From contig NZ_RJUD01000097.1 of assembly GCF_024343675.1 (NCBI RefSeq), positions 1-64,000 on the forward strand: a stretch of 64,000 bases of DNA, read 5' to 3'. Source of the stretch: Lacihabitans sp. CS3-21 (GTDB lineage Bacteria; Bacteroidota; Bacteroidia; Cytophagales; Spirosomataceae). Within the stretch, counting starts at the first letter, position 1. Every line of letters begins with the position of its first letter. Position numbers and translations under genes: made by a program. The notes beneath the pieces were generated by a model. It was not told where the DNA came from. It worked only from the letters and a program-made list of their open reading frames with translations, and searched no databases. Of this stretch, positions 55,737 through 64,000 are shown one piece after another.

Positions 55737-57182
55737 ATGAGCAAAGACATGGATTTGTTGGAAGAATTGACCACTTCTGACTATAAATATGGTTTTTATA
55801 CGGACATTGAAGCTGACGAAGCCCCTCCAGGACTAAGTGAGGATATTGTTAGATTCATTTCTGCAAAAAAGAAAGAACCAGAATGGATGCTTGAATGGAG
55901 ATTGCAAGCTTACAGAGAATGGATTAAGATGACCGAGCCATCTTGGCCTAACGTATATTATACCAAGCCTGACTTTCAGGCCATTAAATATTATTCTGCA
56001 CCAAAGCAAAAAATAACTATTAACAGTTTGGATGAAATCGATCCAGAATTGCGTAGAACTTTTGAACGTTTAGGGATTTCTTTAAAAGAACAAGAGCGTT
56101 TGAGCGGTGTAGCGGTTGATGCCGTAATAGATTCGGTTTCTGTAGCAACTACTTTTCGTGCAAAATTATTGGAGATGGGCATAATTTTCTGCTCAATTTC
56201 AGAAGCAGTTCATAATTATCCTGACCTTATCAAAAAATACATTGGATCAGTAGTGCCGGTAAAAGATAATTTTTATGCTGCCTTAAATTCTGCAGTTTTT
56301 TCGGATGGATCTTTCTGTTACATTCCCAAGGGCGTTCGTTGCCCGATGGAGCTTTCTACTTATTTTAGAATAAATGCAGCTGGAACAGGCCAATTCGAAA
56401 GAACACTTATTATTGCAGATGAAGGTGCTTATGTAAGTTATTTGGAAGGTTGCACAGCACCAAGTAGAAATGAAAATCAGCTGCATGCTGCGGTTGTGGA
56501 AATTTTTACACATGAAAACGCCGAGGTGAAATACTCAACTGTACAAAACTGGTACCCTGGAGATAAAGAAGGTAAAGGTGGAGTTTACAATTTTGTAACC
56601 AAAAGAGGTATTTGTTTTGGTGACAATTCAAAAATATCTTGGACACAGGTAGAAACTGGTTCAGCTGTCACTTGGAAATATCCTTCAGTAATTCTTAAAG
56701 GCGACAATTCAATAGGTGAGTTTTATTCTGTGGCGGTTACAAACAACTACCAGCAGGCTGATACAGGTACAAAAATGATTCACTTGGGAAAAAATACCAA
56801 AAGTAGAATCGTTTCAAAAGGTATTTCGGCGGGAAGAAGTCAAAACTCTTATAGAGGATTGGTGGAAATATCAAAAAGAGCCACAAACGCTAGAAATTAT
56901 TCTCAGTGTGATTCCATGCTTTTGGGAGATAGATGCGGGGCTCATACATTTCCATATATTGAGTGTAACAACTCAACAGCTACGGTGGAACACGAGGCAA
57001 CCACATCGAAAATTGGAGAGGATCAACTATTTTATTGCAACCAGCGTGGTATAGATTCTGAAACCGCTGTAGCTTTGATTATCAACGGTTATGCCAAAGA
57101 AGTTTTGAATCAGTTGCCTATGGAATTTGCTGTGGAAGCACAAAAACTTCTAGCGATTTCACTTGAAGGTTCTGTAGGTTAA
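55737..57182 (+). CDS. sufB: Fe-S cluster assembly scaffold SufB
   Basis: 481 residues, typical length. It builds [Fe-S] clusters with SufC and SufD, receiving sulfur from SufS/SufE. Visible: [103 protein letters not shown] (conserved Cys), and [15 protein letters not shown]. The start lies a few bp after a GATC/TTTAG leader. Unusually, no sufC, sufD or sufS follows: a terminator is found 22 bp after the stop and the next gene is unrelated. Confidence 0.97.
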   Translation: MSKDMDLLEELTTSDYKYGFYTDIEADEAPPGLSEDIVRFISAKKKEPEWMLEWRLQAYREWIKMTEPSWPNVYYTKPDFQAIKYYSAPKQKITINSLDEIDPELRRTFERLGISLKEQERLSGVAVDAVIDSVSVATTFRAKLLEMGIIFCSISEAVHNYPDLIKKYIGSVVPVKDNFYAALNSAVFSDGSFCYIPKGVRCPMELSTYFRINAAGTGQFERTLIIADEGAYVSYLEGCTAPSRNENQLHAAVVEIFTHENAEVKYSTVQNWYPGDKEGKGGVYNFVTKRGICFGDNSKISWTQVETGSAVTWKYPSVILKGDNSIGEFYSVAVTNNYQQADTGTKMIHLGKNTKSRIVSKGISAGRSQNSYRGLVEISKRATNARNYSQCDSMLLGDRCGAHTFPYIECNNSTATVEHEATTSKIGEDQLFYCNQRGIDSETAVALIINGYAKEVLNQLPMEFAVEAQKLLAISLEGSVG

Positions 57183-57204
57183 TATAACTTATAATTCATT
57201 TTAT

Positions 57205-57232
57205 AAAAGCTGTCTTTTTGGCAGCTTTTTTG
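57205..57232 (+). terminator. Terminator after sufB
   Basis: Stem AAAAGCTGTC (57205-57214) and GGCAGCTTTT (57220-57229) with a T5 loop and T-rich tail. It ends the sufB transcript, so sufB appears monocistronic. Confidence 0.85.
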
Positions 57233-57245
57233 TTTTATACCTTTC

Positions 57246-58112
57246 ATGAAATCAATCTTTGGTTTTTTTGTATTCTTCTTTTCTATCCAAATTTCACTTG
57301 GTCAGCAACAAAATCGCATCCAAGTAGCGGTTTTGGGTACTTTTCATTTTGGAGAGAGCTCAGACTATGCAAGTATTTCTAGAAAGGATATCATGTCTCG
57401 CAAGAGCTTGAAAGAAATAAATAAGTTAGTTTCTGATTTGGCGACGTTTTATCCAAACAAAATTTTTGTAGAAAACACCCCAGATACCCAAGGCCTTTGG
57501 GATGGTGTTTATGCAGACTATAGAAAAGGTTTGGAGCCTAAGAATCCTTCTATTTTAGTCAATGAAGTATTTCAAATTGGAATAAAACTAGCAAAGCAAA
57601 TCAATGATCCCTTTGGTGTTATTTGCGTAAATTACACTCATCCCGAACAAAATGGTGGCCTAAAGCAAGCAAAAACTGGTTTAGATACGATATACACCGT
57701 TTATTCAAATATGCTCCAAAATCGAAAACCAGAAATTGGTCGGTTTTTTCAAGAAAATCCATTGGCAGATAAAGAGTTTAAAAGCTATTTGAAGAAAAAC
57801 GACGAATGGAGCAAGTTGAGTTTAGAAAAACATCTTTTGGCCATGAACGAAGCTTCTTCTATTAATTCTCTCCATTATTTGAATATAACTGCTTGGATGG
57901 ATCAAAATCCGAATGGAATTGGAGCAGAACTGACAGCAAAAGAGTATTTAAGAAATGCCAAAATTCTTCAGAATGTCTTACATAAATTGAATCCATACGA
58001 CAAACGGGTGTTAATCATCATTGGTGCTGCACATGTAAAACCCCTAAAAGATATGATTGAGGCACATCCCTTACTTGAATTCGTACCAATTCAGCAAATT
58101 TTAAAAGATTAG
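57246..58112 (+). CDS. DUF5694 (TraB-like) secreted protein
   Basis: 288 residues with a signal peptide (FFVFFFSIQISLGQ). The motifs are VLGTFHFGE (residues 29-37), KIFVENTPDTQGLWDGVY, and C-terminal VLIIIGAAHVKPLKDM. These correspond to the two conserved motifs (GxxH and the GxxH at the C-terminus) of the TraB/PrgY/EreA-like fold, suggesting a metal-dependent hydrolase. It is periplasmic or secreted. Its neighbours give no pathway. Substrate unknown. Confidence 0.75.
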   Translation: MKSIFGFFVFFFSIQISLGQQQNRIQVAVLGTFHFGESSDYASISRKDIMSRKSLKEINKLVSDLATFYPNKIFVENTPDTQGLWDGVYADYRKGLEPKNPSILVNEVFQIGIKLAKQINDPFGVICVNYTHPEQNGGLKQAKTGLDTIYTVYSNMLQNRKPEIGRFFQENPLADKEFKSYLKKNDEWSKLSLEKHLLAMNEASSINSLHYLNITAWMDQNPNGIGAELTAKEYLRNAKILQNVLHKLNPYDKRVLIIIGAAHVKPLKDMIEAHPLLEFVPIQQILKD

Positions 58113-58193
58113 CCTAGTGCTACTTTCGATTTCAGTTCGTTTTCTTTTTTAGAAATAAAGCATTCGAAGTATGTTTTGCTATTTGTTTTTTGC

Positions 58194-58949
58194 TTAATGA
58201 ATATAGCTTCCCGCATTGAAGTCAATTGTACTTCCAGTAGCATGATCCATTAGTCCTGCGGCTATAAGCACTACAATTGGGGATATATGCTCTGGTAGCG
58301 TTAGCTCTTTTATGGCGGCATCTTTCAAGATACTTTCCTCCCCATTTGTTTGAATATAATCTTCTGCCATCGGCGTTTTGGTGAATCCAGGGGCCAATAT
58401 AAAAGACTTAATGTTGTATTGACCAAACGATCGAGCCACCGTTCTACCCAATGAAACTATGGCACCCTTCGAGGCTGCGTAAGCCAAGTGCTCTTCGGTT
58501 TCACCTCTAAAAGCCGCCCTGGAGGCGATATATACCATTCTGCCAGCTTTGTTGGCTTTGAAATGTTGCAGCCCTAAATGTGTCAATAAGCCCACAGAAT
58601 GGAGGTTAGTGTTCATGGTTTTGTGCCATATACTCATCCATTCGTCCGGATTAGAATCAATACTGTGGTTTTCAAAAATCCCAACATTATTTACAATCAT
58701 ATCAATTTTGAGATAAGCCGAAAGAACGGCTTCAAAAAAAAGTTTGGTTTGGTTTTCATTGCTTAAATCGGCTTTGAAAATTCTCGAGGCATTTCCATCT
58801 TTTAGAAGTTTTTCTGCTCCTTTTTGATGGGTATTATAGTGAATAGCAACCGTTGCCCCAGCATCAATCAAGGCTCTTGCGATTTCAAATCCGATACCGC
58901 TTGAGGCACCCGTTACAATTATTTTTTTATCTCTTAAATCTATTTGCAT
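58194..58949 (-). CDS. Short-chain dehydrogenase/reductase (SDR)
   Basis: 251 residues, classical SDR. It has the NAD(P) motif TGASSGIGFEIA (residues 13-24), NNVG in place of NNAG, catalytic Ser in YIASRAAFRG, the YxxxK pair in LAYAASKGA (Y and K present), and LAPGFTKTPMAED. The C-terminus TGSTIDFNAGSYIH fits FabG-like and sugar-alcohol dehydrogenases. Substrate not assignable. It is divergent from the transglycosylase gene with 32 bp between. Confidence 0.88.
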   Translation of the reverse strand: MQIDLRDKKIIVTGASSGIGFEIARALIDAGATVAIHYNTHQKGAEKLLKDGNASRIFKADLSNENQTKLFFEAVLSAYLKIDMIVNNVGIFENHSIDSNPDEWMSIWHKTMNTNLHSVGLLTHLGLQHFKANKAGRMVYIASRAAFRGETEEHLAYAASKGAIVSLGRTVARSFGQYNIKSFILAPGFTKTPMAEDYIQTNGEESILKDAAIKELTLPEHISPIVVLIAAGLMDHATGSTIDFNAGSYIH

Positions 58950-58981
58950 ATTTTTGTAAAAACTAATGGATTAAATTACCA

Positions 58982-59752
58982 ATGGCTGGAAAAAACACGT
59001 ATCGAAAACCAAAACCAAAATCTTCTCCAAAAATAACCAAAAAGGCTTCAGTTTTTTCTTATGCAAAAAAACTCTTTTACAAAATAGTATTTTATTTTTT
59101 GATTATTTCTGTCGGGAGTGTGGTAGTATTCAAGTTTATTCCAATTCCTTTTACTTTGACTATGATGGATCAAAAACTAGAATCACTTTTGGATGGGGAT
59201 GATTCAGAGATTCATTACGCATGGAGATCTTATAATAATGTTTCGAGAGAAATGCATTTGGCGGTTATTGCTGCCGAAGATCAGCTTTTTCCTGACCATT
59301 TTGGGTTTGATTTTAAACATATGCAGATTGCTTACAAAAATAATCTGAGAGGGAAAAAAGTTAGAGGAGCAAGCACCATTAGCCAACAAGTAGCAAAAAA
59401 CGTGTTTCTTTGGCAATCTAGAAGCTATATTAGAAAAGCTTTGGAGGTGTATTTTACTTTTTTGATTGAAATAATTTGGGGCAAACAACGCATATTGGAA
59501 GTGTATGTCAATGTAGCTGAAATGGGAAAAAATACATTTGGAGCTGAAGCGGCTGCACAAAAATATTTTGGTATATCTGCCAAAAATTTAACACGTGAGC
59601 AAGCGGCTAAACTTGCTGCGGTGTTGCCAAGTCCAAGAAAATGGTCTGTTACAAAACCTGGCCCTTATGTGAGTAGGAGAGTGCCTAAAATCACCCGACA
59701 AATGAGGGCTTTGGGTGGAACGGCTTATATCAAAGACTTGAGGAGATTTTAA
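58982..59752 (+). CDS. mtgA: Monofunctional peptidoglycan glycosyltransferase
   Basis: 256 residues, GT51. One N-terminal membrane helix (IVFYFLIISVGSVVVFKFI, about 36-56) anchors it. The catalytic motifs are VIAAEDQLFPDHFGFD (catalytic Glu), GASTISQQVAKNVFLW, KALEVYFTFLIEIIWGKQRI (second Glu region), EVYVNVAEMGKNTFGAE, and LAAVLPSPRKW. It polymerises lipid II glycan chains and has no transpeptidase domain. The stop overlaps the convergent MmcQ/YjbR gene by 4 bp. Confidence 0.95.
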   Translation: MAGKNTYRKPKPKSSPKITKKASVFSYAKKLFYKIVFYFLIISVGSVVVFKFIPIPFTLTMMDQKLESLLDGDDSEIHYAWRSYNNVSREMHLAVIAAEDQLFPDHFGFDFKHMQIAYKNNLRGKKVRGASTISQQVAKNVFLWQSRSYIRKALEVYFTFLIEIIWGKQRILEVYVNVAEMGKNTFGAEAAAQKYFGISAKNLTREQAAKLAAVLPSPRKWSVTKPGPYVSRRVPKITRQMRALGGTAYIKDLRRF

Positions 59753-60096
59753 AACTCTTCGAAATTAACTTTGTCTTTGAGGTTTTTAGGAGCAATGTTG
59801 AGATAAGCAACTTTAAGTAATTCCAAGACAATTTCTTCGCTCAGAACTTCATACTTTAAGTGCGTCCATCCCATTTTTCCCCATTTATTCGGCACTGAAA
59901 ATATGGCATCTGGATTTATTTTACAAAACATTTCCTGTTCCTCTGGCGAAAATTTTAGCGTAGCCCAATTTTCCTTTTCATTTAGCGTGGCGAATATTTT
60001 CTTTTTTACTCTAAAAGAGGTTTTCTCGAAGTGTGGCTCAACGCTGACTTCGGGTAATGAAATAGCTAATGCGTTAAATTCTAATAAACTAGGCAT
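59749..60096 (-). CDS. MmcQ/YjbR family protein
   Basis: 115 residues of the double-wing CyaY-like fold: SLPEVSVEPHFEKTSFRVKK, FATLNEKENWATLKFSPEEQ, and VPNKWGKMGWTHLKYEVLSEE are the conserved family blocks. Its members are predicted to bind DNA, although no function is proven. It is convergent with mtgA. Confidence 0.85.
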   Translation of the reverse strand: MPSLLEFNALAISLPEVSVEPHFEKTSFRVKKKIFATLNEKENWATLKFSPEEQEMFCKINPDAIFSVPNKWGKMGWTHLKYEVLSEEIVLELLKVAYLNIAPKNLKDKVNFEEF

Positions 60097-60107
60097 TTTT
60101 ATTCAGA

Positions 60108-60137
60108 AAAAAACTCCAAGCATTTAACTTGGAGTTT
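60108..60137 (-). terminator. Terminator between the DUF4494 and MmcQ/YjbR genes
   Basis: AAACTCCAAG (60111-60120) pairs with CTTGGAGTTT (60128-60137) around a 7-nt loop. Read on the minus strand a T-run follows the stem, so it ends the DUF4494 transcript, whose stop is at 60146. Confidence 0.85.
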
Positions 60138-60145
60138 GAAATTTG

Positions 60146-60652
60146 TTATTCTTCGCTCAAGCCCGCCATAACCTCACTCAAGGGCTTAAGATTTGCTGGA
60201 ATTGATTTTTCCTCAGTCTCCTCAGCTATTTCTTCATAAGGAATTACATCCAATATTTTGGTGACACTTATGTCAGAAATAATATAATCCTGCACAGAAC
60301 CGAGTTTTTCGACCATCAAACCATACACTTCTTTGATGTCTTGGGCGTTGAGCAAAAACACAAAAGGTACTTTTTTTTCTTTTTGCGATTTTTCGTCAAA
60401 AACGATGTATTGGGCACGAGCTTTCCACCAGAGTTCTTGGTTATTTTCTATAAAAAACACCTCATTAAACTTCATTTTGGTTAATCCGACCAACTGAAAC
60501 TCTTGCAGTTCTTCCGCACAATATGCATAAGCTCTAGCTTCTGCATCGGTGTAAGAAACCGCATCAAAAAGATAAACTTGGGTGATAGGTTTGGTCCCAC
60601 CTTTTTCGTCTTGTTGTATAAATTTTATTTTTGCTTGATACCAAGTAGCCAT
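60146..60652 (-). CDS. DUF4494 protein
   Basis: 168 residues, conserved in Bacteroidota. Family blocks are MATWYQAKIKF, EARAYAYCAEELQEFQ, and the hydrophobic VPFVFLLNAQDIKEVYGLM. The first half resembles a small alpha/beta domain and the C-terminus is acidic. Function unknown. It is not followed by a co-oriented neighbour before its terminator. Confidence 0.85.
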   Translation of the reverse strand: MATWYQAKIKFIQQDEKGGTKPITQVYLFDAVSYTDAEARAYAYCAEELQEFQLVGLTKMKFNEVFFIENNQELWWKARAQYIVFDEKSQKEKKVPFVFLLNAQDIKEVYGLMVEKLGSVQDYIISDISVTKILDVIPYEEIAEETEEKSIPANLKPLSEVMAGLSEE

Positions 60653-60694
60653 TTTTCTATTTTTAAATAATTATTTTTTGCCCTAAAATTTAAC

Positions 60695-60745
60695 TAATAT
60701 TCCAGAACCAGTTACCAATAACCAGTTACCAATTACTAATTCCTC
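60695..60745. repeat. Short TAACCAG-type repeat tract, copy C
   Basis: ACCAGTTACCAATAACCAGT followed by TACCAATTACTAATTCC. This is the reverse complement of the words in copies A and B, in a gap before the ROK gene 3' end, and it overlaps the last bases of that gene. It belongs to the same repeat family. Confidence 0.7.
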
Positions 60746-61641
60746 ACCAATTCTGCAGCACCAAAAACCCCAGCACTATCGCCAAGCAATGGTTTTAGGA
60801 ATACAGTTTCTACTTTTCTGTTATTGAAAATATAGTTTTCTATTTGTTTTACGCCTTCAGTGTAAAGCAAGTCAATGTTACTAACGCCACCTCCAAGAAC
60901 TATCACATCTGGGTCCAGAACATTGATTATAGAACTAATGGCTCTTGCAAAAGAAGTCATCAAGTGATCTATGGTTGCTGTAGCGTGCGGGTCGGTATGA
61001 TCTAGGTGTTTCTGGTAAATTTCCTTCAACCTAAGTTTTTGACCAGAAAGACCTTCGTAATATCTCTCTAAGGCAGGGCCAGCAAATACTTTTTCATTGC
61101 AGCCGCTTTTGCCGCAATAACAGGCTTCGCCGTCTACATCCAACACAATATGACCCCATTCACCACCAATTCCATGTTTCCCTCCTATAACTTTGCCATT
61201 TACAACCACACCACCACCAACACCAGTACCCATAATTACCCCAAAAACCACTTCAGCATCGAGGTCTTTGGCTGCACCCATGGTAGCCTCTGCCAATGCA
61301 AAACAGTTGGCATCATTGGCCATTTCTATTCTGATTTTCAGTAAATCCTCCAAGTCCTTTTTCATCGGCTGGCCATTCATACAAACTGTATTGCAGTTTT
61401 TCATGGTTTGTAAACCTGGATCCAAGGTCCCTGGTGTACTAAATCCAATGGCATTTGGCGTAAGGCCAGTTTCTTCTTTTACAAGATTTATCAAAAGGCC
61501 AATTTGAGAAATAATATGTTTGTAGCCTTTATCCGCTTCAGTATCAATTCGTTTTCTAATTAAGATTTCACCAGATTCTGCATTTATTACGATACATTCG
61601 ATTTTGGTTCCACCTAAGTCAACACCCCAAAGGTATTTCAT
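60736..61641 (-). CDS. ROK-family sugar kinase (glucokinase-like)
   Basis: 301 residues. Phosphate-binding motif GVDLGGTKIECIVI (residues 6-19), catalytic Asp in NDANCFALAE, ROK signature GVIMGTGVGGGVVVNGK, and the zinc site GEACYCGKSGCNEKVFAG. C-terminal PDVIVLGGGVSN. It probably phosphorylates glucose or another hexose; the sugar cannot be told. Its 3' end abuts repeat copy C. No HTH is present, so it is an enzyme and not a ROK repressor. Confidence 0.9.
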   Translation of the reverse strand: MKYLWGVDLGGTKIECIVINAESGEILIRKRIDTEADKGYKHIISQIGLLINLVKEETGLTPNAIGFSTPGTLDPGLQTMKNCNTVCMNGQPMKKDLEDLLKIRIEMANDANCFALAEATMGAAKDLDAEVVFGVIMGTGVGGGVVVNGKVIGGKHGIGGEWGHIVLDVDGEACYCGKSGCNEKVFAGPALERYYEGLSGQKLRLKEIYQKHLDHTDPHATATIDHLMTSFARAISSIINVLDPDVIVLGGGVSNIDLLYTEGVKQIENYIFNNRKVETVFLKPLLGDSAGVFGAAELVRN

Positions 61642-61819
61642 ATATATTCTGTTGTAAAATTTTAGCTAAATAAGCAGATTTTGGGGAGATTAGAAAGAAA
61701 ATTTTAATTGAAAAGCGTATTGAACTTTGGGGAATTTATTCATTTTGCATATTTAATATTTTTTTTTAGAAAATATTTTAAAAGTTTCTTGCAAAAGAAA
61801 AAAAAACATTTCACATTTG

Positions 61820-61845
61820 TAGTGTACTATTTAACTAATACACTA
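61820..61845 (+). promoter_or_regulatory. Palindromic operator over the start of the ABC/YtrA operon
   Basis: A perfect inverted repeat TAGTGTA (61820-61826), 12-bp spacer, TACACTA (61839-61845), with the last A being the first base of the ATG. The half-sites AGTGTA/TACACT match those I remember for B. subtilis YtrA, and the third gene of the operon encodes a YtrA-type GntR regulator, so autoregulation is likely. Confidence 0.7.
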
Positions 61846-62675
61846 TGATTTCAATTCACAATCTTTCATTTGGTTATAAAAAGAACAAACCTATTTTTGA
61901 AAATCTAAATCTCCATTTAGAGTCCGGAAGTATTTATGGTTTATTAGGCAAAAATGGTGCAGGAAAGTCAACATTGCTTTATAACATGATGGGTTTGGTT
62001 TTTCCAGATTCGGGCAGTATTGATATTTTGGGATATGAACCCAAAAGCCGAAAACCCAGCTTTTTGTCAGAAGTATTTTTTGTTCCTGATGAGTTTACCT
62101 TACCAGCTATTTCTGTCCAAAAGTATCTACAACTTTACACGCCTTTTTATCCCAATTTTAGCGAAACTGATTTTTACAACTATTTGATTGAGTTCGAAAT
62201 TTCGGAGGAGGCAAAGCTCAACGGAATGTCTCATGGTGAACAGAAAAAGATGTTAATTGCTTTTGGTTTAGCTACAAATTCAAGGTTAATGTTAATGGAT
62301 GAACCTACCAACGGCTTGGATATCCCTTCAAAAAGTAAGTTTAGAAAACTGGTAGCTTCCTATATTTCAGATGAGAAACTGGTAATTATTTCTACCCATC
62401 AAGTGAGAGACTTAGATAATCTGATAGATCAGGTGATCATTTTGAAAGACAACGAGGTAATTCTGAAGTCGAGCATAGAAGAAATTAGTCGGAAATTATC
62501 GTTTGGTGTTTTTGAGAATAAATCCTCAGATGTACTTTTTGGAGAAGAAACGATAGGTGGTAAACTGGGTGTAGTGAAAAATAAAACCAATGATGAAAGC
62601 AAGGTGAATATCGAACATTTGTTTGGTGCGGCTATGAACGAACCCAAAGTAATCAAAGAAATATTTAATAAATAA
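61845..62675 (+). CDS. ABC transporter ATP-binding protein (YtrB-like)
   Basis: 276 residues. Walker A GKNGAGKSTLLYN (about 35-47), Q-loop-like FFVPDEFTLP, signature SHGEQKKM in place of LSGGQ, Walker B RLMLMDEPTNGLD, and H-loop STHQ. The C-terminal ~70 residues are an extra regulatory tail. Its ABC-2/YtrB layout pairs with the permease gene 17 bp downstream. Together they may export an antibiotic or lipid-like compound or act in cell-wall stress. Confidence 0.9.
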   Translation: MISIHNLSFGYKKNKPIFENLNLHLESGSIYGLLGKNGAGKSTLLYNMMGLVFPDSGSIDILGYEPKSRKPSFLSEVFFVPDEFTLPAISVQKYLQLYTPFYPNFSETDFYNYLIEFEISEEAKLNGMSHGEQKKMLIAFGLATNSRLMLMDEPTNGLDIPSKSKFRKLVASYISDEKLVIISTHQVRDLDNLIDQVIILKDNEVILKSSIEEISRKLSFGVFENKSSDVLFGEETIGGKLGVVKNKTNDESKVNIEHLFGAAMNEPKVIKEIFNK

Positions 62676-62692
62676 TTATAAATCAATGTATT

Positions 62693-63511
62693 ATGAATGA
62701 TATTTTTAGTTTTAAGAGGTTTTGGTTTTTTGCCAAAAAAGAGATTTTTGAGAAGAGATTGCTTTTAATGGGTTTTTTATGTGTAACGAATATTATTTTT
62801 CTTTTAACTTACTCATCGGGATCTGAAAATTCAGAACCCATACAATATCAACATATTTGTATATTCTTAGGAATTATACTTTCTCCATCAATTTTAGTTA
62901 GTTTTTTACTTGGTAGTTTTTCGAAAAAAAATAGCTCTATCCAGTTTTTGACTCTTCCGGTTTCATTTTTTGAGAGATGGTTAGTAATACTTTTTATTAC
63001 TTTCGTAATTTATATACCCACGGTTTTATTTTCTTTGTATTTTATTGATTTCTACTTTGTTTCTCATTTTAGAGAATTAGCATTAGAAAAAAAACAGATA
63101 CCCTTACAAGTCATAGCTTCACGATTTGAATACATCGGATTTGTAATGAATCCAGCAAATAATATGTTTAAAGGTTATTTATTGGCATTAATTGTACTTA
63201 CTGGTTTTTTCACTTTAGGGGCTTTACATTTCAAAAATCTGTCCTTTTACAAAACTGCATTAACTGTTTTTCTGTTGTTTGTTGTTGTTATTTTCTACAG
63301 AAATATTGTATCAAAGTTTATTATTGGCGAAAATATCAATACCAATATCAATGATTTTGCTAATGCAATTGTCATTTTGAAAGATAATAATAGAATTTTT
63401 ATTGCATCCTCTGAAGGTGTTGCATTTGCAATAAACAATTTCTTTAAGATTATCTTGCCAGTTTGTCTTTGGCTGATTGCTCTAGTTGGATTTAAAGAAA
63501 AAGAAATTTAA
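62693..63511 (+). CDS. ABC transporter membrane protein
   Basis: 272 residues with six predicted helices (for example MGFLCVTNIIFLLTYS, ICIFLGIILSPSILVSFLL, WLVILFITFVIYIPTVLFSL, LALIVLTGFFTLGAL, LTVFLLFVVVIFY, ILPVCLWLIALVGF) and a cytoplasmic basic start. No conserved family motif is recognised beyond ABC-2-type permease topology. It sits between the ATPase and the GntR regulator, so it is the partner permease. Confidence 0.8.
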   Translation: MNDIFSFKRFWFFAKKEIFEKRLLLMGFLCVTNIIFLLTYSSGSENSEPIQYQHICIFLGIILSPSILVSFLLGSFSKKNSSIQFLTLPVSFFERWLVILFITFVIYIPTVLFSLYFIDFYFVSHFRELALEKKQIPLQVIASRFEYIGFVMNPANNMFKGYLLALIVLTGFFTLGALHFKNLSFYKTALTVFLLFVVVIFYRNIVSKFIIGENINTNINDFANAIVILKDNNRIFIASSEGVAFAINNFFKIILPVCLWLIALVGFKEKEI

Positions 63512-63516
63512 CTCCT

Positions 63517-63885
63517 ATGAATTTTAAGGATAAACAAGCGATTTATTTGCAAATAGCAGGTTATGTTTTGGAGCAAATTCTGCTTGGTGAAATACCCATT
63601 GGAAGCAAGATGCCCTCAATAAGAGATCTGGCTGTTCAAATAGAAGTAAACCCAAATACTGTTCAAAGAACGTACGATTTTTTACAACAAAAAGAGATAA
63701 TTTCTACTAAAAGAGGTATCGGATATTTTGTAAATGATGATGCTCGTGAAAAAATAATTGAGTTTAAAAAAGAGCAGTTTATCTCCGACGAATTACCTAA
63801 CGTTTTCAGGAGTCTACATCTTCTGGATATTGATTTTGATGAATTGAAAAAAAGATATTTAACATACATTGAAAATAATTTTTGA
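63517..63885 (+). CDS. GntR family transcriptional regulator, YtrA type
   Basis: 122 residues. A winged HTH of GntR type: IYLQIAGYVLEQILLGEIP, GSKMPSIRDLAVQIEVNPNT, VQRTYDFLQQKEIISTKRGI, GYFV. A short C-terminal extension of ~50 residues with basic/acidic stretches, without an FCD or UTRA effector domain, is the YtrA hallmark. It lies 5 bp after the permease gene. It presumably represses this operon through the palindrome at 61820-61845 and is relieved by a cell-envelope signal. Confidence 0.9.
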   Translation: MNFKDKQAIYLQIAGYVLEQILLGEIPIGSKMPSIRDLAVQIEVNPNTVQRTYDFLQQKEIISTKRGIGYFVNDDAREKIIEFKKEQFISDELPNVFRSLHLLDIDFDELKKRYLTYIENNF

Positions 63886-63889
63886 AAAG

Positions 63890-64000
63890 ATGAAATTAAG
63901 CACAAAACTTCTGTTGTTTCTATTGTTGACATTTATGGTTTTGGTAGTAATCAATGCGTTTTCGCTCAAAAGGAAATGGCAGAAAATAGATAAAACTAAT
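63890..64000 (+). CDS. Partial membrane protein, 3' end outside window
   Basis: An ATG at 63890, 4 bp after the GntR stop and preceded by GAAAAG, opens a frame that runs to the window edge (37 codons). It reads MKLSTKLLLFLLLTFMVLVV followed by INAFSLKRKWQK, i.e. an N-terminal membrane anchor or signal sequence with a basic segment after it. As the fourth gene of the operon it probably works with the transporter. Too short to identify. Confidence 0.6.
   Translation, partial: MKLSTKLLLFLLLTFMVLVVINAFSLKRKWQKIDKTN

Overview
The window is AT-rich, gene-dense bacterial chromosome from a member of the Bacteroidota, most likely a Cytophagales-type gliding or surface-associated lineage. Evidence: secreted proteins with type IX secretion C-terminal domains (two gliding-motility type B tails, one type A tail on an M1 peptidase), DUF5686 and DUF4494 proteins, a Reg_prop/Y_Y_Y hybrid histidine kinase, a BtuB-like TonB receptor, and promoters matching the Bacteroidota TTG-N19-TAnnTTTG pattern (clearest at tRNA-Asp). 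Genus and species cannot be fixed from sequence alone. No phage, transposase, integrase or CRISPR array is visible.

Layout. 1-5850: the 3' part of a giant repeat adhesin and a second type IX substrate. 6204-10388: hybrid histidine kinase. 11129-17699: tRNA-Asp, ileS (with a swapped HIGH motif), a TRIC-family membrane protein, waaA, and a DUF2520 protein. 18079-25190: the most interesting region. Four related small secreted beta-rich proteins are followed by a 910-aa outer-membrane protein with usher-like architecture, two more small secreted proteins on the opposite strand, and a PapD-like periplasmic protein. I read this as a possible chaperone-usher-type fibre system. 25339-26124: a ParA-type ATPase with no ParB beside it. 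26135-32928: DUF5686 protein, two GT2 glycosyltransferases, an FkbM methyltransferase, a WbsX/GH99-like protein and methylmalonyl-CoA epimerase. 33031-40398: mutS, a 41-aa acidic microprotein, an M1 peptidase, frr-pyrH, and an EamA transporter.

40416-45311: a double thioredoxin-fold protein, an alpha/beta hydrolase, a second thioredoxin-like protein, a minimal MscS-like protein, and an RsmF/NSUN-like protein that has lost both catalytic cysteines. Two tracts of degenerate TTATTGGTTGATTGG-type repeats with embedded palindromes lie here. 45598-48897: a second glycan cluster with another WbsX protein. 49178-53597: a thiolase-like protein, an AMP-forming ligase and a TonB receptor. 53651-57182: queD-type gene, lpxB, a lipoprotein and an isolated sufB. 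57246-61641: DUF5694, SDR, mtgA, MmcQ/YjbR, DUF4494 and ROK kinase genes. 61845-64000: an ABC transporter/YtrA-type GntR operon with a palindromic operator over its first start codon, running off the window.

Functionally the window combines envelope building (waaA, lpxB, mtgA, two glycan clusters), surface display (type IX substrates, the fibre-like cluster) and housekeeping (ileS, frr, pyrH, mutS, sufB).
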